Source: Lineus longissimus (taxonomy: Eukaryota; Nemertea; Pilidiophora; Heteronemertea; Lineidae). Taken from it: 64,000 nt of DNA. The position numbers and the translations under genes were made by a program. This document shows, piece by piece, positions 9,801 through 19,573 of this stretch. The stretch covers positions 2,234,001 through 2,298,000 of the forward strand of contig NC_088317.1 of NCBI RefSeq assembly GCF_910592395.1, read 5' to 3'. The stretch's first letter is position 1. The number at the start of each line of letters is the position of its first letter. The notes under the pieces are model-generated. The model did not search any database. It worked only from the letters and a program-made list of their open reading frames with translations, and was not told the DNA's origin.

Positions 9801-11509
9801 GCCAAGAAGGTTGCTAAGAAAGCTGCGAAGAAGGCTGGAAAGGGAGGGAAAGGTTAGTAATTTGTTTGGATGTTAGTTATCGTCAATAATCGGGCATTTT
9901 TTACGGCTTGCGGTTCGCGAAAAATCTGAAAAAATAACGATTTATTTAGTTTGACGAATTCAAATTTTTTAAAAATTTTTCGTATATAATAAAACACAAA
10001 GGTTTGACGGATTGCGGTATTGTGATAAGGTAGATAGAAGTACATATCGTGATCGACAACTGGTAAGTGCTGTTGTGCGAAGATGGTACAAAGATAAAAG
10101 GGGATGCACGTTGATTATTGGCCATTTATAGGAGACACACTTTCCATTGTGCGAAAATGATACGGAGGAAAAAGTTTCTCCTTCTGTTTATAGGGAAGTC
10201 TCCTGCAAAGAAGGCAAAAAAAGCAAAGAAAACTGCAAAGAAGGTTAAGAAGAAAGCTAAAAAGCTGGAGAAGAAGGTCAAGAAAGTTTCAAAGAAGGCG
10301 AAAAAACAACTCAGCAAACTAGAACAACTTGAAAAAAGACTTGCAGCTTTCAAAGCGAATCTTATGAAAATGCAAAAGGACCTCGCTGCACTGAAGGCAG
10401 CTCATAATGATGCAGAGGCGAAGAAGCTGAAAAAGAAGATTAAGAAAGTCCAAAAGAAGAAGAAGGTAGTCAAGAAGAAAGTGAAGGTTGTGAAGAAGAA
10501 AGTAAAGAAACTGCAAAAGAAAGTGAAGAAGACCAAGAAGAAGGCTAAAAAGGTGGTAAAGAAGGCTGTGAAAGCAAAGAAGAAGGCAAAAAAAGCCGCG
10601 AAGAAGGCTGGAAAGAAAGCAGGTACAGGTAACACCAAGTATGGATTAAGGAATCTCTAATCTATGCTTGGTACACTAGTTGTAGTTATCGTTAGGATCC
10701 CGGCATACATAGGAGCCACCCATAGCCGTTTGAAGGATATTGGCGATAGCCAAAATGGTTGAAAAACGGTATTGTATGAATACAGAGATAAGATTCCCGC
10801 GGCTCAAGTGTCTCATCAACAATATATACACGAGTGTTTCTCTCATTGGAATGAACGTGAGACAGTCATTTCAGCCTCAAATTACCCGGAAGATATCTCA
10901 TCAACATCTAAGTGTTTTCCCTTTCAGGTATGAAATCTCCGAAGAAGAAAGCTAAGAAGGCCGAAAAGAAGGCAAAGAAGGCTGCCAAGAAAGCCACCAA
11001 GGCAAAGAAGAAAGTCGCCAAAATCGCAGAGAAGCTCACCAAGGCTAAACAAGCGGGAAAAGGAAATGCTAGTAAGAAGTTGGCGAAAAAACTTAAGAAA
11101 GCTGAGAAAAAGGAAAAGAAGGCTGTAAAAAAGGCATCGAAGAAAGCCGCAAAAGCCGTGAAAGCGAAAGCAAAGGCTAAGAAAGGTAAAGCAAGAGATC
11201 TACTTTGATGTCTGCCTGTTCAAGTGTTTAGAAGTTTGCCCAAACTTGGGAAAAGGCACACTGAATAAATGGCCTTGATAACTTCGAAAGAGGGCCGTAA
11301 TTGGCGGGAGGGGGTTGGGGAGAGGGACAAATGGCCACCAAAAAACAAGTGCCATCGGCCCTTCCGCCCCAGGCCGCCATGACGAAAAAACTAGATCGGG
11401 CCTGGAATGGATATGTTTCTCAGATACGAGGGTAAAGACAAATCTTAAAAAGACGCACCCCTCTCCTTTTCTGTCACTCACATTGTCTTTCCGTTCAATT
11501 TCAGCATAA
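3805..11509 (+). CDS. Gene B: secreted Lys/Ala-rich protein, 12 coding exons, 1,071 residues
   Basis: Coding exons by my reading: 3805-3892, 5236-5739, 6299-6331, 6426-6503, 6764-7813, 8264-8305, 8544-8591, 8782-9132, 9529-9852, 10194-10628, 10928-11185 and 11505-11509. Every junction has GT-AG ends and every intron is phase 1; the frame stays open throughout. Residues 1-24 or so are a signal peptide. Residues 30-197 are basic but mixed in composition. Residues 235-584 and 615-1070 are dominated by Lys-Lys-Ala units with few acidic residues. Residues 585-614 form a Lys-poor insert with two Cys. Composition resembles histone H1 tails or polycationic matrix proteins, but the signal peptide argues for secretion. 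I do not recognise a named family. Binding to acidic polymers in a shell, tube, cuticle, mucus or adhesive is plausible inference only. Gene A upstream is a tandem paralogue. Confidence 0.8.
5236..5739 (+). CDS. Gene B exon 2: basic, mixed-composition N-terminal domain
   Basis: The acceptor GTTATAG ends at 5235 and the donor is GTAAGT at 5740. The exon has 504 bases and covers residues 30-197. Unlike the later exons it contains Pro, Val, Gly, Phe, Asn and some acidic residues, for example HEISLDEIAKENGIG near the end, so it may be a folded or partner-binding region. It becomes Lys-rich towards its C-terminal half. No known domain is recognised. Confidence 0.8.
6299..6331 (+). CDS. Gene B exon 3: 33-base microexon
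   Basis: The acceptor AATTTCAG ends at 6298 and the donor G|GTAGGA is at 6332. It encodes about 11 residues (S-AAKKAVGAKK). Both flanking introns are phase 1, so skipping it would keep the frame. Confidence 0.7.
6426..6503 (+). CDS. Gene B exon 4: 78 bases
   Basis: The acceptor CTCATTCCAG ends at 6425 and the donor is G|GTGAGA. The encoded stretch VSFKTPVSLEKMKALSKSVK and onward is basic with a possible amphipathic helix. It is symmetric phase 1 and only 94 bases separate it from exon 3. Confidence 0.75.
6764..7813 (+). CDS. Gene B exon 5: largest Lys/Ala-rich exon with three internal repeats
   Basis: The acceptor TGTAATTTAG ends at 6763 and the donor G|GTAAGT is at 7814. It encodes 350 residues, almost entirely Lys and Ala with Thr, Ser, Val and Gly. 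Three repeats each begin KKGVKKAAKK (bases 6772, 7120 and 7480). Repeats 1 and 2 are nearly identical at the DNA level; repeat 3 is shorter and diverged. Near the end is one Cys (KGC). The antisense strand is open for 437 codons, but this is a by-product of AAG and GCC/GCT codons. Confidence 0.85.
6772..7813 (+). repeat. Three tandem repeats inside exon 5 (348, 360 and about 334 bases)
   Basis: Units are 6772-7119, 7120-7479 and 7480-7813. Units 1 and 2 match base for base over long stretches including synonymous sites, which points to recent duplication or gene conversion. Unit 3 shares the opening KKGVKKAAKK and the GSKGALK-like block but differs between them. Confidence 0.8.
8264..8305 (+). 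CDS. Gene B exon 6: small His-containing exon
   Basis: The acceptor CAATCTCTTTCAG ends at 8263 and the donor C|GTAAGT is at 8306. It encodes about 14 residues, A-KGRHPHVHIAQTI, with three His and few Lys. It starts the non-repetitive insert between the two Lys-rich halves. Phase 1 on both sides. Confidence 0.65.
8544..8591 (+). CDS. Gene B exon 7: small two-cysteine exon
   Basis: The acceptor TTTGCCTTATAG ends at 8543 and the donor A|GTAAGT is at 8592. It encodes HITVCPPGSNGAGCVT, with no Lys and two Cys nine residues apart, which could form a small disulfide loop or intermolecular cross-links in a secreted protein. Phase 1 on both sides. Confidence 0.65.
8782..9132 (+). CDS. Gene B exon 8: Lys-rich, 117 residues
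   Basis: The acceptor TTAAATTTTAG ends at 8781 and the donor G|GTTTGT is at 9133. It encodes a dense KKAKKK / KKVKK array with one less basic patch (KAKGDVKKAKALKKK). Open reading continues a little past the donor by chance. Helical propensity is high, but the charge would prevent a stable coiled coil without polyanion. Confidence 0.8.
9240..9460 (-). mobile_element. tRNA-derived SINE-like insert in gene B intron 8
   Basis: On the minus strand an A-box-like TGGCACTTGGTTGACG (9427-9442) is followed by a B-box GGTTCAATTCC (9392-9402) inside a perfect T-arm-like palindrome (CGGGTTCAATTCCCG). Downstream is a GGATGGCCCGGTTTTCTCC block like that of common marine-invertebrate SINEs. The internal RNA polymerase III promoter layout is the main evidence; ends are estimated. 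No full tRNA cloverleaf is present. Confidence 0.55.
9529..9852 (+). CDS. Gene B exon 9: Lys-rich, 108 residues, with alternative NAGNAG-type acceptor
   Basis: Two in-frame acceptors, ending at 9528 and 9531, are three bases apart and would add or drop one Gly. The donor G|GTTAGT is at 9853. The product is almost all KKAKKK/KKVKK units with a KAAEKAGKTSKVKALKKK patch that matches the less basic patch of exon 8, so exons 8 and 9 look like duplicates of each other. Confidence 0.8.
10194..10628 (+). CDS. Gene B exon 10: Lys-rich with a heptad-like central segment
   Basis: The acceptor CTTCTGTTTATAG ends at 10193 and the donor G|GTAACA is at 10629. It covers 145 residues. The middle (QLSKLEQLEKRLAAFKANLM onward to about LAALKAAHNDAEAKK) has Leu and other hydrophobic residues at heptad-like spacing with balanced charge, a likely short coiled coil and the best candidate for oligomerisation in the protein. 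Both flanks are KKAKK arrays. Confidence 0.8.
10928..11185 (+). CDS. Gene B exon 11: Lys/Ala-rich, 86 residues
   Basis: The acceptor TTCCCTTTCAG ends at 10927 and the donor G|GTAAAG is at 11186. It begins MKSPKKKAKK and ends KAKAKAKKG. It contains a KIAEKLTKAKQAGKGNASKK patch like those in exons 8 and 9. It corresponds in position to the partial exon at 1-82 of gene A. Confidence 0.8.
11505..11509 (+). CDS. Gene B exon 12: last codon and stop, followed by 3' UTR to about 11715
   Basis: The acceptor TCCGTTCAATTTCAG ends at 11504. The exon starts CA TAA; with the G from exon 11 this gives Ala and stop. The same arrangement is seen in gene A. The remaining exon sequence is 3' UTR. Confidence 0.75.
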
Positions 11510-11687
11510 GAAGCTGGACGATTAACAGTGAAACCCCCTATGGACGAGAGTTAGAACTATGATTCTTTCCTTTCCTGTCTCTCACGCACGCATGGTGGAA
11601 TTCTCGTTGATTCTCGTATATTTTCGCAGGAAAACAGGATGTTGACTCCTCATCTGTTTCCGTTTTGTGGTAGATTGTAAAGAAAAC

Positions 11688-11693
11688 AATAAA
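11688..11693 (+). terminator. Gene B poly(A) signal AATAAA
   Basis: A canonical AATAAA sits about 180 bases after the stop in a segment homologous to the gene A poly(A) region. Cleavage is expected around 11705-11725. Confidence 0.65.
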
Positions 11694-11719
11694 AATGATA
11701 TAAAAATATACAAATGTGT

Positions 11720-14700
11720 TGTTTACGTTATATATCACTGTATTTGCCCGCGAACTGTCTCGTTGCCAAAACCATCGAAGCAGTCTGTTGACCTATTTTT
11801 TTCTTTAGCGGGCCTGAAAAAGATACAGAAACTGAATGACTAACCCAAAGGGTCATCAGGGCAAGCTTGATAAAAAAGACCCCGATGAAACACGATTCGT
11901 GGAGATCGATAGGTCAAAACCGTCAGGCTTTCATCCGTACTTGGTTTTACCTAGTACTGGTAGATGGCCATGCTTGAAAAACCAATTCGCTGTATGTTAT
12001 GTCGACGGACAATCCCATGTCGAAGATGTATAGTCAAGTCTTGGTTCGTGTACAGGAACATGTGAATCCGTTAAAGGAATCTTGTAAGATTCTTAATGAC
12101 GATCTTAACTATGAATCGTAGAGGTATCTTGAGAGGAATCAAAAAAGTACATCTTAACTCTAAGAATCTTATAAGAATGTATCATGTATGTTACACGTTG
12201 AGTGTTTAACATTGAAGTGGTGTAGCAGCTTGTCTGCTTCAGTGACCCGGAAGGCACTGCTGGCTGGAGTGAAAACTCCTGGCATGTCCAACCATGCCAG
12301 ACTGGCTGATGCGGAGAAGTCAGACGAAAACTAGACTCCTGGTCTTCCAGATTGGGGGTTTCGGCTAGGGGGTTAGCGCCCACTCTAATATCTTCAGGTC
12401 TGGCAATGTCTGGTCGTCCATTTGCTGGTGTGTGTAGAGTTTTTTTTGGCAATTTTGAAAACATGGTAAAAAACCCCAAATTAATTCCGTGTAGAAAGGT
12501 TTTGACTGAATTCGACAAAACCTGCCCTCAGTTGGGCCCTTTAATGCCCAGCAGGGCCGGTGGAAAAAACAGTGATTTGGTTGATTCCGCATACCGTCAA
12601 GTGTGCACCTCTGCTGCGAGGGTAATCAAATTAATTAGATTTAGTTTAAAGATGTCTGTCGGCCGCCATGGGAAGCGATATGTTAAGGATAACACTCCCT
12701 ATGAATCCTTTTGTTCGAGACACATTTTTGCCATTTCGTAGGACGAAACCCGCGGCGAGCTCTCAGCGGGGGAGGGTGAATCTTGGTGCCTGTCACAAAA
12801 AATTAAACTCTGCGGAACCCTTGTTCGAAATCACCTGCAATTAAGGTAAACAAGGCGCCCATGGTTAAGATACTCTCCATTGGCATTCTAGTGGTATGGG
12901 TACATCATTTCGCCTAATTAAACCCCTCTAATCTTTCCTTCCCTAACTGGAACGAAAGTTACATAAACCGTGTCGAATCAGCCTGAAAAACATCTTTGTC
13001 GTGACGGCAATTTCGTAGTATTCTGCATGACAATCGCACCAATTGACTCGTGACAAATTACACGACATTCGCGCTAATGTTAGTGATTCTTACGTAGGTT
13101 TCGCAGGATAAAAGACAACGATTAGCTCACGTCATATGATGAGCTTATGATTAGATTTTCACTGCATGGCTGACTTTGGCCCTTTTGGGAGGTTCTGCAC
13201 AATTCAGAATCATTATTTCCTAATCTGTTCATTCTTGTTCGTCTTGTAAATCGCCATCCTGGACAGAGACCGTGAAATGAGCTTCGACATGAAGGTCAAA
13301 GGCATCTAACTTGATCTTTAATGACCCTTTCCTGGCGTTGAGGAACGTTGTTCTCTGGGGTATATCGTAGTATTGATAGTATGGGCCATACATTAGGATT
13401 AAACACCAAAAATCCGCCCATTTTTGTTAAACCTCCCACACCATGAACGCAAATCCGGGATATATCCATTCAGTGGCGCCACCCAATTTACTCTTTTTGA
13501 TTTTGAGGGACCAGTTTTTGAGTTGTATGTATCTTGAAAGGGGATTATGGCTTCGTCACTGAATTCAATGAAAAATAATACCTCAAAAAGTATCACAAAA
13601 GAGTGATGATGTCTTCAAGAGACGATGTGACTACGTATATTCACCCTGCCGGATTAGGCCTATTGGTCCCCACGAGAGCTGTTTCGGGAGGGTCGATGTT
13701 ATCAAACTTTACCCTTTAGATTAATGCTCAAACGATTTGAAGATGGACACGCAATATAGCGTAATCCTTCGGCTTCAAGATAGTACGTTTTTCTTCTTAT
13801 GACAAAAAATAACCTTGTTTTACAGTGATCAATTTAAAAACCGTTTAATACCAGGTTTTTGTAGTTCCTGCAGGAATTATCCCAATTTTTTTTTTGAGGA
13901 ACATTTTGTAGTTATTTCTACCACCTGCCATTTGTCGCGTGGGCCCATTATGGGTCCTGCTGGTACTCCACGGTGGCCACAGCGGTAACGCAGCGGTTTC
14001 CCAACTCCACGACAAGATTTAAAACAAGACTAGCATACTGCCGTGGATTAAACCTGCGTGTGGTAGAATATTAAAGACTGAAAAAAGCCCAGGAAGATTT
14101 AGAGTTGTGAATAATGTGCACGAAAGGGCCTAGAGCGATATGTTTGGAGCCAAGGATTATCTTTAATACCTTGCCCCGGTTTAGACAAAAATCGCTTTAG
14201 AAAGTTCGTATAACGCTCTGAGCGACCAAAGGCAAATTAGTTACTCCCGTAAATGAATCATTAGGCTATGGAACCTGATAATCATGATATATTTATAAGG
14301 ATATTCCACGGTTTGGGTTTCAGTTTAAATGTAGACAGATCTCTGGTGTTGATGCGATGATGGCCGGGTGACTTCAAAGTATGAAATATCAAGTACTATC
14401 GCCTAATATGCGATTCTATGAACAGATAAAAATACGACGTAAAATATAAAAATCTTACGGAAGGAATTCATAGCAATTAGAGAGACGTAGACTTTGGCAT
14501 ATATTCACATTTTAGACACATGCCATCAAAACAAAGATTGCAAGAAGGCGAGTCCTCACTGACTCATGTGAACTTATCACTGCAACAATGCATCAAGGAG
14601 GGTCAATCTGAATCATTTCCCTTTTCGAGTGACTCAAGGACCAGAGTGAGCTCCATAAACAAAACCAAGGCCGGGTGCACGGCGTACAAACTGGCGACAA

Positions 14701-17700
14701 GTCAGTTGCAGGACCTGCCGCAGACAATCCCTTGTAAACTGTCTCCATTTGAGGGTCCTTCAGCGAAGTCGTCGGCAGGTCGCGCTGGGTGTACTCACAA
14801 ACCGGACAATTGTCACAATAATGGGGACAATGGTCACAATCACCTAATCCTCGACTGTATGGAGGAACAAAAAGGACAGAATAATATATTTTAGCAGGAC
14901 GCTAATCACTTGGTATTATCCTGCTAAATTATCCCTCCCTAAGAGGATTTGGTAACAGACAGATTAAGAGCTATAAGTTGAATGTTTTTCCAAGGCGCGC
15001 TCCTTAATGTAAACAATTGCAAAACGTGCAATGATCGGCACAAAATGCGCAAAATCTTCGGAACAAGGACAAATCGGTTTGTTTGAGAGGATTTCATGGG
15101 TCTGGGATTGGCTACTTGAGAAGGTAGCCTTTGTATCTTTAGAATAACTTTCTGCGCGGATTTTAGTCAGGGATTTGTTGGTTAAAATCAGTTAAAATCC
15201 GTGACGATTATTCAATGGGTTTAAAGTAAATTAATTCGGGGTGAAAGTTTTGCAAATTATTTGATTTTAATGATTTCAATATAGTAAGACGTATACTGAA
15301 CTTTTTAAACTTTTGGTGGAGAAATACTCTACACCCGCCTCTTCTGCTCAGGTCTGGAGCGAAGAAATAAACAAAAATCAAGGAACGGCAAATTAAGATG
15401 ACCGGTAATCAAAAGCTGTTATCGTCTATATTCCGCACTGTGTACTTTCTCCAAACACAAATCGTGCGAAGGCACAACTCTTATACTCAATCGTTGTCAC
15501 TTCTTTAAAAGACGCGTGGTCCAGCTTCGCGAAATGAATGAAGTCGGTAACCATTGGAACTTGTCTGTACGTCCAGGTGGCGTTCGCAGTTATGGAGATG
15601 AGGCGGTTATGGTCCTGACATGCCTTGGCAGCGAAGCAATCATGATAAGGCCTCTTATCACGATTATCTCATTTTATCCTATTTCGCAGAACATAACCAA
15701 TATTTTTGCCTGTGAAATGAATGATACGCATGATTTGAAGGAAGTGACCAGCAATGAGCAAGACACATGGGACCATTGACTGCAGCGCTCTCTCATGCAG
15801 ACGAGGTTTTCAAGACGTGGGTCTGTTGGAAAATTGATATTGAGTCTAAATTGACTGGATTAAGTATTCTAGTGCATTTTCAGGTTAGATGGGTGATTGA
15901 CGGGTCTGACTTGTTACTCGATCGGGACCTTTACTGATAAGGTTTAAGCACCGGCAGCAAAGGCGCATACACTCCGGATACGGCACGGAATCGAATAGTC
16001 CATTCTCAGACGACTGCACTGAGGTATTTTCAAAAGGACTTCGTAAATTCTAAAATTACAATTTCAGGTGTACAGACTACGCTAAAAAGAGCAGAAAGGT
16101 GAAGTCCAAAATCTCATTGTTCAGCCAAACGATTAAACAATCGTTGATTACTAGCCAAAGTTCCCCTGAGACATATTTTTTCCCGAATGGGTCTTCTGTT
16201 GTTTATATGTTATTGCTGTGATTCTCTTCCCACGACTTTCACAAAATACTTGACCACCGCTTCTCATCTAAATACTGGAGGGAAAATACATGATTAACCC
16301 TTAATCAATCCTAATCAGCAAATTTGATATAATCACTACGATTATTACTGTTACTCCTGGATCCAGGTGTTTTGAAAACGACTTCATAACACATTTTCAC
16401 CATGCTCGCCATGAGGAGATGAACCCCTTGTGGTCCAGGTTGCTTTGTTGCGGAGACAAACAAACCTGTGACGTAATCCTCTCTCGCGGGATTGCAAGCC
16501 GTGAGAATGCGCGATCTTGTTGGAAATAATTCCCCAAGGGGTAGATCCTCCGTGAGAAGTCGATAAAAAACAGTGGGAATAATTCTTCCTAGCTCTTCTC
16601 AGTCCAGGACTCGGCTCTTATAATTTTTTGTCAGCAGGCAAAATTTCAACCATCGGCATGACCGGGCAAGCCAACTATATTGGAATAGAAATGATCCAAC
16701 AGATCGGAACCGGATCCACTAGAACATAGCATACGCATTGTTCTTCAGATTTGGGACAATTATAGATGACGAAGGAGAAATGTATTACCATGAACTCGGA
16801 TTGTAAACATGACCCGAACCTCACCGACATTTCCCGAACGTTTCTCGGAGTTCTCACCTTTCCGACGTCGGATTACGTTCAGACTTACAGCTGCTGCTCG
16901 CCTGGCTTCGCGCAAGTGGAGTGTCAGGGCAAAGTTTATCTCCAGCCTGATAGTGAATGAAGGCAGTTCATCTTGTTAATGAAAACTTTCTAAGTAGCAG
17001 AGCGTAGAGTTGACTGAATCACTGTTTTCGTTGCCAAGACTGACAGCTCTCGTATAAACTAATCAGCTCTTCAGTAACCTTGTTGAAGGAGTTGAAGGCA
17101 GATGGATGCAACTAGACTACAAGATTATGAAGTTCTTCGGCAGGTGTCTCTGTATTTGCCTCGAACATTCCGAAACTGGTTTATCAATCAGTACTCTAGA
17201 TTCTACAGAAACACATTTTTTTTCTCCTTATTTGACAAGTCAACATCAGCCAGCGCAAGTTTACCCAGGCGCCGTAACAGCAGTCATCGAAACAAACACC
17301 GAAACAAAAGAGACGGTATAGGTATTTAATTTACATGGCCATGAGGATCACGGTACACACATCTTCAGTGAAACGATAACATCCCGCATTTGGGTCTTGA
17401 CGGGACGAGCCGTTCAAAATTTCCTATTTTCATAAGCGTTCCTTTAATTGGTTCTTCGAGGAACTCGCCTTCCGTGAATCCAAAAGTTTAGTATATCCTT
17501 TTAGCTGGTGGAACTATCTGCAGAATGATCATATTGAGTAATAGTTGGCGGGATAGCGAGATAATACCGGCTCCTAATCAGCTCTAGACAGCAATATCTG
17601 ATGATAAATCATAAAATTACTAAAATCTGCGTAACGGGTTAGTTTCCCACGGATTGAGTATGTTTTGAGAACATGGTTACAGTGTGTAGCAATAAAAAGG

Positions 17701-18282
17701 TAATTAAGTTTAGACAGCTAATATGAAAAGGAAATAAGGACTAAGTAATCCATTCATAAGATTTCTGAAAAGATGAGAGCGATTTTTGGCTAGTTTTGTC
17801 AGATTTTCGCGAGTGCAAGAATAAAGAACTAAGAAAGTATCATCTCTGCAGTTTTCGAGTATCGTTTTATGTTAGATGCAGCTTAGAGTAACCAGCCTAG
17901 ATGCAGGCACACACAACTCAGGCGATCATGCGTCTCTCGACAGGAAACAACCTAATCGACGGAGTGGAAAAGTTCCCGCTGAAGCAAAACAGAAACCACA
18001 TCTTGGCGGAATTGATACATGCTAACATGCTAACCAGGGAGAAGAACTGGTCATGTGAACAGAAAGGAGATGATCTTGCAACCTGCGCATCGCTCTTAAT
18101 TAATTGTTAATTCTACTTGGTTAGGTCCACTCAAGTACGGTTTCCAGCAGTCTACAATTTTCATAAAAATCTTCATCTTCCAAAAATCGAATGCCCTATA
18201 TATTTAAACGTCGCATCAACTGTTGCGACATATGATGAAAAAAAACCCTCATGGCCATGATAAGAGATGATGTCACAATGTT
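11720..18282. other. Gene desert, first part: no gene recognised
   Basis: Short open frames on both strands have no recognisable domain, no supporting splice pattern and no repeat structure typical of a gene. One small perfect inverted repeat (12279-12300) is present. Confidence 0.5.
12279..12300. repeat. Short perfect inverted repeat with two CATG cores
   Basis: Arms CTGGCATG and CATGCCAG flank the six-base spacer TCCAAC. It resembles two abutting p53-family half-sites with mismatches, but may be chance. Confidence 0.4.
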
Positions 18283-18402
18283 TGTGTTCAAAACGGGTGT
18301 GTTTATAAATGACTCGATCCATGGCACAGTTGGGATGCGTGCCATGGATTGCATCATACATGCCACGGATCGAGTCATTTATAAACACCCGTTTTGAACA
18401 CA
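18283..18402. repeat. Long near-perfect inverted repeat (about 41-bp stem, 34-base loop)
   Basis: The left arm (18283-18326) and right arm (18361-18402) are reverse complements except for one mismatch and a two-base bulge; both include an ATAAATGACTCGATCC-type core. The spacer is 34 bases. It could be a MITE relic, a hairpin RNA source or a recent inverted duplication. Target-site duplications were not evident to me. Confidence 0.8.
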
Positions 18403-19515
18403 GTTTTTCAGGATCCCGCATACAATTTAGGCGATGGTTCCAAAGATTTTTCTGATGCCATACTCTAAATGACTTCCGTGTCTACAGTGTTGTGGTCTAC
18501 ACACCCTGTCCATTTCCTCGTAACAGGACCAGCCGGAGCCACCTCTACCGCAGAAATCCAACACACCTCACATTTGTTTTCTATTAGTCCGCAATCAAAA
18601 CATGCCCCTACTCAGATGATTGAAATATTATATTTTTGTCAGATGGCTGCTGGGTTGAGTAACGCTGTAGTATTGCCTGTGTATTTCAGCTGTCAATCAT
18701 TCCGCCAGTATGTCGCTGAAGCTGGGCCTAATTAACAATTAATTGCCTGGTGAATTAGTTTGCTTTCGCTGGCTGTGAGAGGCTGGGCTACTTGATACCT
18801 GGTGAAAAGATGCTGGAAGTGAACGTGTATGTAGCTACGCATGACACAGTGTACAGAGCATGGTCGGGGCCATCTTGACCACCAAGGTTTTTGCATCTTG
18901 AGAGACATTATAAGACCTTGAGGTTGAGGATGGGTCGCTCCACACAACGATTATGCACTCATAAGTCAGGAGGGCTTACATCCACGACTAATCTTGGTGA
19001 CACTATGAAAGGTGTACGTGTAAGATGTTATTTGGGCACATTGACCTCTACATGAGGGAAACGAGGTGTGTTTACAAAGTGGGTCAGCAGGTCATCAGCT
19101 AATCTGACTACGGTTGCAACATTTCCATCATCTCTCCGCCCCCATTCTCATCAAATACCCTTCCGTTCCGAGAACACTTCTTTCTGGGTAGAGCCAGCCT
19201 GGTAAAACCACGCGCCTCTCTGTGAGATTTCGTGATATTTGGGATCACTCCGGAAACGGTAAATTAAGTGCGTGCATTTTAGGCCTATCCCTAATACGCA
19301 GCGGTTGAATTTCATTGGCAGCCAGTTTGAGAGGTGTTGAAAGTAACTCAAGCACAAGTGTACGATCATATCAGAGCTGTTTACCAACATCGATAGGGAT
19401 AAATGATGACTGGCACTCAGCAGCCTGCAACAAACACTTAAGCCTTCGCAGGAGTTTAGACGCCGATTACGATATGATTTCAATGTGTATGAAACATGTA
19501 AACACCAATGTGTGA

Positions 19516-19573
19516 ATCAGTAGATAATCGATAATCGGGTATTAATCAGTAGATAATCGATAATCGGGTATTA
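19516..19573. repeat. Perfect 29-bp tandem duplication
   Basis: Two identical adjacent copies (19516-19544, 19545-19573) of a unit starting ATCAGTAGATAATCG; each contains two GATAATCG-type words. The identity implies a recent duplication. Confidence 0.85.
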
